Shown: positions 5,347 to 5,684 of the stretch, piece by piece
Layout: each line of letters starts with the position of its first letter
How positions within the stretch are numbered: position 1 is the first letter of the stretch
Source of the DNA: Phycisphaerae bacterium
GTDB taxonomy: Bacteria; Planctomycetota; Phycisphaerae; Phycisphaerales; SM1A02
DNA: 5,684 bases
Direction: 5' to 3'
NCBI GenBank assembly: GCA_002683195.1
Contig: NYSW01000058.1
Location: 41,582-47,265, forward strand
Notes under the pieces: model-generated
What the model was told of the DNA's origin: nothing
The model's input: the letters and a program-made list of their open reading frames with translations, nothing else
Databases searched by the model: none
Program-made: the position numbers and the translations under genes

Positions 5347-5684
5347 ATGACCACCGCCAGTTCATCCCCCGCCACCGCGGGCGGACTCGTCACCGACCCC
5401 TTGCAGTTGATCGACGTCGACCACGTTCGGTTCTACGTCGGCAACGCCAAGCAAGCGGCCTTCTTCTACGCCCACACCTTCGGCTTCGAAGTGACGCAGT
5501 TGGCCGACCTCACCACCGGAAGCCGGGACAGCGCGCGATATCTGCTCAGCCAGGGCAACATCCGGATCATCCTCGAGACTCCGCTCAACGCGGCACACCC
5601 GATCAACGAGGAACTGGTCAAGTTCGGAGACGGTGTCAAGGACATCGCCTTCAGCGTCCATGACGCGGAGAAGGCCTACGAACG
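5347..5684 (+). CDS. hppD: 4-hydroxyphenylpyruvate dioxygenase, N-terminal part (cut by window edge)
   Basis: The enzyme converts 4-hydroxyphenylpyruvate to homogentisate with O2 and Fe(II), in tyrosine breakdown or as supply for quinone or pigment synthesis. 112 codons are visible, about a third of the protein. Diagnostic stretches are DHVRFYVGNAKQAAFFY (25-41), FGFEV (45-49), TTGSRDSARYLLSQGNIRI (56-74), HPI (84-86) and GDGVKDIAFSVHDAEKAYE (94-112). These match the N-terminal vicinal-oxygen-chelate domain of HPPD and its close relative hydroxymandelate synthase; the TGSRD and HGDGVKD-like motifs favour HPPD. The iron ligands lie mostly in the missing C-terminal half, so activity and the HPPD/HmaS distinction cannot be checked here. 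The start is supported by GGAG eight bases upstream. The first 20 residues are a low-complexity Ser/Thr/Ala/Gly leader before the domain. Confidence 0.92.
   Translation, partial: MTTASSSPATAGGLVTDPLQLIDVDHVRFYVGNAKQAAFFYAHTFGFEVTQLADLTTGSRDSARYLLSQGNIRIILETPLNAAHPINEELVKFGDGVKDIAFSVHDAEKAYE

Noticed and set aside
5172..5663. Plus-strand open frame of 163 codons overlapping the hppD start
   Set aside because: It is a shifted frame of hppD, Arg/Pro/His-rich, while the hppD frame shows strong family motifs and a ribosome site.

Overview
The window is a GC-rich, gene-dense stretch of bacterial chromosome with five complete protein-coding genes and one cut gene at each edge. I see no rRNA, tRNA, CRISPR array, insertion sequence or phage signal. 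The high GC content, weak or absent Shine-Dalgarno sites at several starts, the divergent GroES-like and AroA sequences and a 4-hydroxyphenylpyruvate dioxygenase fit a Planctomycetota-like (possibly Phycisphaerae) bacterium. That placement rests on general resemblance and would need a database search to confirm.

Layout from left to right. A minus-strand fragment (1-248) is the N-terminal end of a BtuF/TroA-like substrate-binding lipoprotein. Divergent from it, across a very short promoter region with a GTACnGTAC core, is a plus-strand gene (296-967) for a coiled-coil protein with one C-terminal membrane anchor, not recognised as a named family. It converges on a minus-strand MsbA-type ABC exporter (984-2804). 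The 16-base gap and both stop codons lie inside one perfect 10-bp hairpin that can serve both strands. Upstream of the exporter is a minus-strand pair: a divergent GroES-like co-chaperonin (4271-4591) followed 3 bases later by aroA, EPSP synthase of the shikimate pathway (2906-4267). A GC-rich hairpin lies just after aroA.

A 56-base divergent region separates the GroES-like gene from apt, adenine phosphoribosyltransferase (4648-5175, plus). Each of these two starts has a TANNNT -10-like hexamer ending exactly six bases before its ATG, which suggests leaderless transcripts in both directions. After apt come a hairpin and a spacer, then the N-terminal third of 4-hydroxyphenylpyruvate dioxygenase (5347 to the right edge).

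Most genes are housekeeping: aromatic amino acid synthesis (aroA), tyrosine breakdown or homogentisate supply (hppD), purine salvage (apt), protein folding (GroES-like), envelope export (ABC exporter) and cofactor or metal uptake (BtuF-like). They do not form one pathway. I found no convincing new multi-gene system. The points most worth checking are the symmetric leaderless promoter pair, the shared stop-codon hairpin, the GroES-aroA coupling with an atypical mobile loop, and the unusual residues in the AroA active-site loops.
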